Shown piece by piece: positions 4,991-7,250 of a stretch of DNA of 7,250 bases. The notes beneath the pieces were generated by a model that saw only the letters and a program-made list of their open reading frames with translations, made no database searches and was not told where the DNA came from. How positions within the stretch are numbered: the first letter of the stretch is position 1; each line of letters starts with the position of its first letter. Where the stretch lies: assembly GCA_003136915.1 (NCBI GenBank), contig PLEB01000300.1, positions 1-7,250 of the forward strand, given 5' to 3'. Position numbers and translations under genes: made by a program. The stretch is from Chitinophagaceae bacterium (lineage in GTDB: Bacteria; Bacteroidota; Bacteroidia; Chitinophagales; Chitinophagaceae).

Positions 4991-5704
4991 TCAGCCGCTT
5001 ACTAAGGTCCCCACCTGGTCGCCGGTGACAACTCTTTTTAGGTTTCCGGCTTTATTCATATCGAAGACGATAATGGGTAGGTTATTTTCCATACACAGGG
5101 TAAAGGCGGTCATATCCATAACCTTCAGGTTCCCGGAGATACATTCCTGATAAGTAATGCTGGTATATTTCCTGGCGCTCGGGTCCTTTTCAGGGTCAGC
5201 CGTATAGATCCCGTCAACACGGGTGCCTTTTAAAATGACATCGGCCGTAATTTCGATCGCACGAAGGGATCCGGCGGTGTCCGTTGTAAAATATGGGTTT
5301 CCTGTGCCTGCACCGAATATTACGACTCTTCCCTTTTCCAGGTGTCGCATGGCACGTCGCCTGATATAAGGTTCAGCGATCTGTTCCATTTTAATAGCAC
5401 TCTGAAGCCGCGTATAAACGCCTATCTTTTCCAATCCGGCCTGCACGGCCATACCATTAATGACCGTTGCAAGCATGCCCATATAGTCACCGTGCGCCCT
5501 TTCAATGCCTGTCTCCTTCTCGTTCATGCCGCGATATATATTTCCGCCTCCAATTACAATCGCCACCTGAACACCCAGCTCTACAACGCCCCGGATATCT
5601 TCTGCATATTGGGCGATCACCCCATTATCGAAACCAAAGTTCTTATCTCCCATCAGGGATTCGCCGGACAATTTCAACAGAACACGCTTGTATCTTGGCA
5701 ACAT
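4991..5704 (-). CDS. pyrH: UMP kinase
   Basis: A complete 237-residue bacterial UMP kinase of the amino-acid-kinase fold, the normal length. It phosphorylates UMP to UDP with ATP in the cytoplasm, the entry to UTP and CTP synthesis; the bacterial enzymes are hexamers and in many species are activated by GTP and inhibited by UTP. Seen are the phosphate-binding [11 protein letters not shown] (9-19), the GGGNIYRG loop (52-59) with its conserved arginine, [16 protein letters not shown] (71-86), the UMP-binding [19 protein letters not shown] (131-149), [19 protein letters not shown] (159-177) for nucleotide binding, and VMDMTAF (195-201). The usual TDTAA is TDTAG here, a mild variant. ATG at 5704 is preceded by an AT-rich leader without a clear Shine-Dalgarno. 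It follows tsf behind a strong terminator, so it probably has its own promoter in 5705-5757 or depends on readthrough. frr, which commonly follows, is not next. Confidence 0.97.
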   Translation of the reverse strand: MLPRYKRVLLKLSGESLMGDKNFGFDNGVIAQYAEDIRGVVELGVQVAIVIGGGNIYRGMNEKETGIERAHGDYMGMLATVINGMAVQAGLEKIGVYTRLQSAIKMEQIAEPYIRRRAMRHLEKGRVVIFGAGTGNPYFTTDTAGSLRAIEITADVILKGTRVDGIYTADPEKDPSARKYTSITYQECISGNLKVMDMTAFTLCMENNLPIIVFDMNKAGNLKRVVTGDQVGTLVSG

Positions 5705-5755
5705 ATATATTTATGGATAGTGCAAAGAAAAGATATTTTTCAGGAATGCTCCGGC

Positions 5756-5783
5756 ATAAAAAATCCCGCCTTTCGGGCGGGAT
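5756..5783 (-). terminator. Strong intrinsic terminator after tsf
   Basis: On the minus strand ATCCCGCC (5776-5783) pairs perfectly with GGCGGGAT (5763-5770) around a 5-base loop (5771-5775, CGAAA on that strand), and is followed by TTTTTTAT (5756-5763). The stop codon of tsf (5791-5793) is only eight bases before the stem. This is a textbook GC-rich stem with a T tract, and should end most rpsB-tsf transcripts before pyrH. Confidence 0.88.
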
Positions 5784-5790
5784 AAGATCT

Positions 5791-6645
5791 TTATCCTAAT
5801 TGAACTCTTTTGAATTGGGTAACTTTTAAATCAGCATCAATACTTTTAAGGTATTCTGCTACCGTTTTTCCGGGGTCCCTTACAAACGGCTGCGCCGTGA
5901 GCGTACTTTCCTTAAAGAATGCATTAAGTTTTCCCACCGCGATCTTCTCAATCATTTCATCAGGCTTTCCTGCCATTTTTGGATCATTCCTGATCTGTTC
6001 CGTCACGATTGCCTTTTCTCTGGCAACAATATCAGGCGACACGGAGTCCTGATCAACAGCAACCGGATTCATAGCTGCAATTTGCATCGCAACATTCTTC
6101 CCGGCTTCCAGCGCAGGGGCCGTATTCTTATTCAATCCTACCAATACCCCCATTCTGTACGTACCATGGATATAAGAAGCGACGCCTTCAGCATCTATTC
6201 TCTCAAAACGTGTAAGCTGGATCTTCTCACCGATCTTAGCCACCTGGTCATTGATCTTGTCAGCAACGCTGGCATTATCCAGTTTCGCTGAAAGCAGTTC
6301 TGCAACTGAATTCAATTTGTTTTTCAAAGCGACATCCATGATGCTTTGTGTAAAAGCAATGAATTCTGAATTCTTGGCTACAAAATCCGTTTCACAGGCC
6401 AGCGTAATGATCAGTCCTGTTTTGTTATCCGGGGTTGTCATTGAAATGATCACGCCTTCGTTTGCTTCCCGGTCACTTCGGAGGGCGGCTACTTTCTGCC
6501 CTTTCTTGCGGAGATAATCAATCGCCTTTTCGAAATCGCCATCACTTTCAGTAAGGGCCTTGCGGCAATCCATCATGCCGGCACCAGTTGCCTGACGTAG
6601 CTTATTGATATCTGCTGCGGTAATGTTAGTCGTTGTTGCTGACAT
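5791..6645 (-). CDS. tsf: Translation elongation factor Ts
   Basis: A complete 284-residue EF-Ts, the guanine nucleotide exchange factor that releases GDP from EF-Tu in the cytoplasm. The N-terminal UBA-like domain (about 12-50) carries LRQATGAGMMDCRKAL (16-31) and AIDYLRKKGQKVA (41-53). The family signature ACETDFVAKNSEF (83-95) includes the TDFV residues that contact EF-Tu. The core continues with SYIHGTYRMGVLVGLN (157-172), AMQIAAMNP (186-194) and a C-terminal VGKLNAFFKESTLTAQPFVRD (237-257). ATG at 6645 gives MSATTTNITAADINK, fitting Bacteroidota homologues; a GTG at 6669 is in frame but would overlap the start region and lies only a few bases from the rpsB stop. It lies 29 bases after rpsB, the classical rpsB-tsf pair, and is followed by a strong terminator. 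A 16-bp palindrome occupies its translation-start region. Confidence 0.97.
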   Translation of the reverse strand: MSATTTNITAADINKLRQATGAGMMDCRKALTESDGDFEKAIDYLRKKGQKVAALRSDREANEGVIISMTTPDNKTGLIITLACETDFVAKNSEFIAFTQSIMDVALKNKLNSVAELLSAKLDNASVADKINDQVAKIGEKIQLTRFERIDAEGVASYIHGTYRMGVLVGLNKNTAPALEAGKNVAMQIAAMNPVAVDQDSVSPDIVAREKAIVTEQIRNDPKMAGKPDEMIEKIAVGKLNAFFKESTLTAQPFVRDPGKTVAEYLKSIDADLKVTQFKRVQLG

Positions 6646-6650
6646 AGTAA

Positions 6651-6666
6651 TTTTATTTAAATAAAA
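6651..6666. repeat. 16-bp perfect AT palindrome in the rpsB-tsf gap
   Basis: TTTTATTTAAATAAAA is its own reverse complement and fills most of the 29-base gap between the rpsB stop (6675) and the tsf ATG (6645), ending five bases before the start codon. AT-rich leaders favour initiation in Bacteroidota, so the composition may be the selected feature and the symmetry incidental. Confidence 0.6.
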
Positions 6667-6674
6667 CACGAGCC

Positions 6675-7250
6675 TTATCTCGCACCAGTGCGACGGCCAC
6701 TGTTCGGAATACGGCGTTTTGGTGCGCCGGGTGTCCTGGCTGTTTTTTCTCCTTTGCCACGGGAGGCTTCTCCCTCCGCTTCCGCCTGAATGCGGGCAGC
6801 TTTGCGCTCATTCTCGTCGCTGGCCACTTCTTCCACATCTTCATCCTTGGCAGCCATTCTTTCTGCAAGACCTTCTGCAATAGCTGCAGCAATATAGTTT
6901 ACAATAATCGCGATGGACTTGGTCGCATCGTCGTTTGAAGGAATTGCAAAATCCACTCTGTTTGGATCCGAATTGGTATCTACCATCCCGAAGGTGGTAA
7001 TGCCAAGTTTTTTGGCCTCGGCAAGAGCAATATGCTCGTGGCCGATATCAATCAGGAATAAGGCTGCGGGCACCCTTCCGAGTTGGGAAATACCTCCCAG
7101 CACTTTCTCCATTTTATCTTTATCCCTTGCAAGGGTAAGTCGCTCTTTTTTTGTTATGCTGTCGAATGTGCCATCGGTAAGCATCTTTTCAATGCTTTGC
7201 ATTTTCTTCACACTCTTGCGAACTGTATTGAAATTGGTAAGCATTCCACC
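6675..7250 (-). CDS. rpsB: 30S ribosomal protein S2 (C-terminal 191 residues)
   Basis: The frame is open to the window edge. The first visible residues, GGMLTNFNTVRKSVKKM, match the inside of S2 (WLGGMLTNW... in other bacteria), so about 100 N-terminal residues lie outside the window and the ATG at 7244 is internal. S2 is a late-assembling small-subunit protein on the back of the 30S body and is needed for S1 association where S1 is present. Seen in the visible part: LFLIDIGHEHIALAEAKKLG (residues about 64-83), the strongly conserved VDTNSDPNRVDFAIPSNDDA (about 90-109) and NYIAAAIAEGLAER ending the core near residue 130. Beyond that is a 60-residue low-complexity tail, first acidic and alanine-rich, then basic and ending KRRIPNSGRRTGAR. 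Such variable tails are usual in Bacteroidota S2. It is the first gene of rpsB-tsf; its promoter lies outside. Confidence 0.96.
   Translation of the reverse strand, partial: GGMLTNFNTVRKSVKKMQSIEKMLTDGTFDSITKKERLTLARDKDKMEKVLGGISQLGRVPAALFLIDIGHEHIALAEAKKLGITTFGMVDTNSDPNRVDFAIPSNDDATKSIAIIVNYIAAAIAEGLAERMAAKDEDVEEVASDENERKAARIQAEAEGEASRGKGEKTARTPGAPKRRIPNSGRRTGAR

Noticed and set aside
5342..5799. Two overlapping open frames (147 and 110 codons) antisense to pyrH
   Set aside because: They lie opposite intact UMP kinase motifs, overlap each other in different frames and run through the tsf terminator.
6653..6892. 79-codon frame overlapping the rpsB tail, considered as evidence of a frameshift in S2
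   Set aside because: The S2 frame continues smoothly to a stop 29 bases before tsf with plausible tail composition; the overlapping frame shows no S2-like sequence.

Overview
The window looks like a chromosomal housekeeping region of a Bacteroidota (Bacteroidetes) bacterium, plausibly a Chitinophagaceae-like member. The reasons are an exact Bacteroidetes-type promoter (TTTG, 18-nt gap, TATATTTG) before the HU gene, AT-rich leaders without clear Shine-Dalgarno sequences, a tiny THX ribosomal protein gene, and the character of the EF-Ts and S2 proteins. The phylum is well supported; the family is inference.

Left part (1-2092): the C-terminal end of an unrecognised, probably outer-membrane beta-barrel protein (+) converges with a LOG-type/TIGR00730 nucleotide phosphoribohydrolase-like gene (-). 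That gene is divergently arranged with exodeoxyribonuclease III (xth, +). Middle part (2093-3033): a 358-bp intergenic stretch holds a probable terminator, a long inverted repeat and the HU promoter. It is followed by the HU gene (+), a strong terminator hairpin, and a 34-codon gene for ribosomal protein THX (+).

Right part (3034-7250), all on the minus strand in transcription order: rpsB (S2, cut by the window end), tsf (EF-Ts), a strong intrinsic terminator, pyrH (UMP kinase), an unrecognised membrane-anchored coiled-coil protein, and pdxH (pyridoxamine 5'-phosphate oxidase). rpsB-tsf-pyrH is the classical translation/nucleotide cluster, but frr, the usual next gene, is not present after pyrH.

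The most unusual structure is a pair of long intergenic foldback elements, one on each side of pdxH. Each has arms built from about 7-nt tandem units (GTKGATG-like in one, TAAAAA[G/T] in the other), mirrored in the opposite arm. The second sits directly against the pdxH start and differs by one heptamer between its arms. A 16-bp perfect palindrome covers the pdxH stop codon, and another lies between rpsB and tsf. I see no mobile element genes, CRISPR, rRNA or tRNA, and no evidence of a new multi-gene system. The remaining points of interest are regulatory and repeat structure plus one easily missed small gene.
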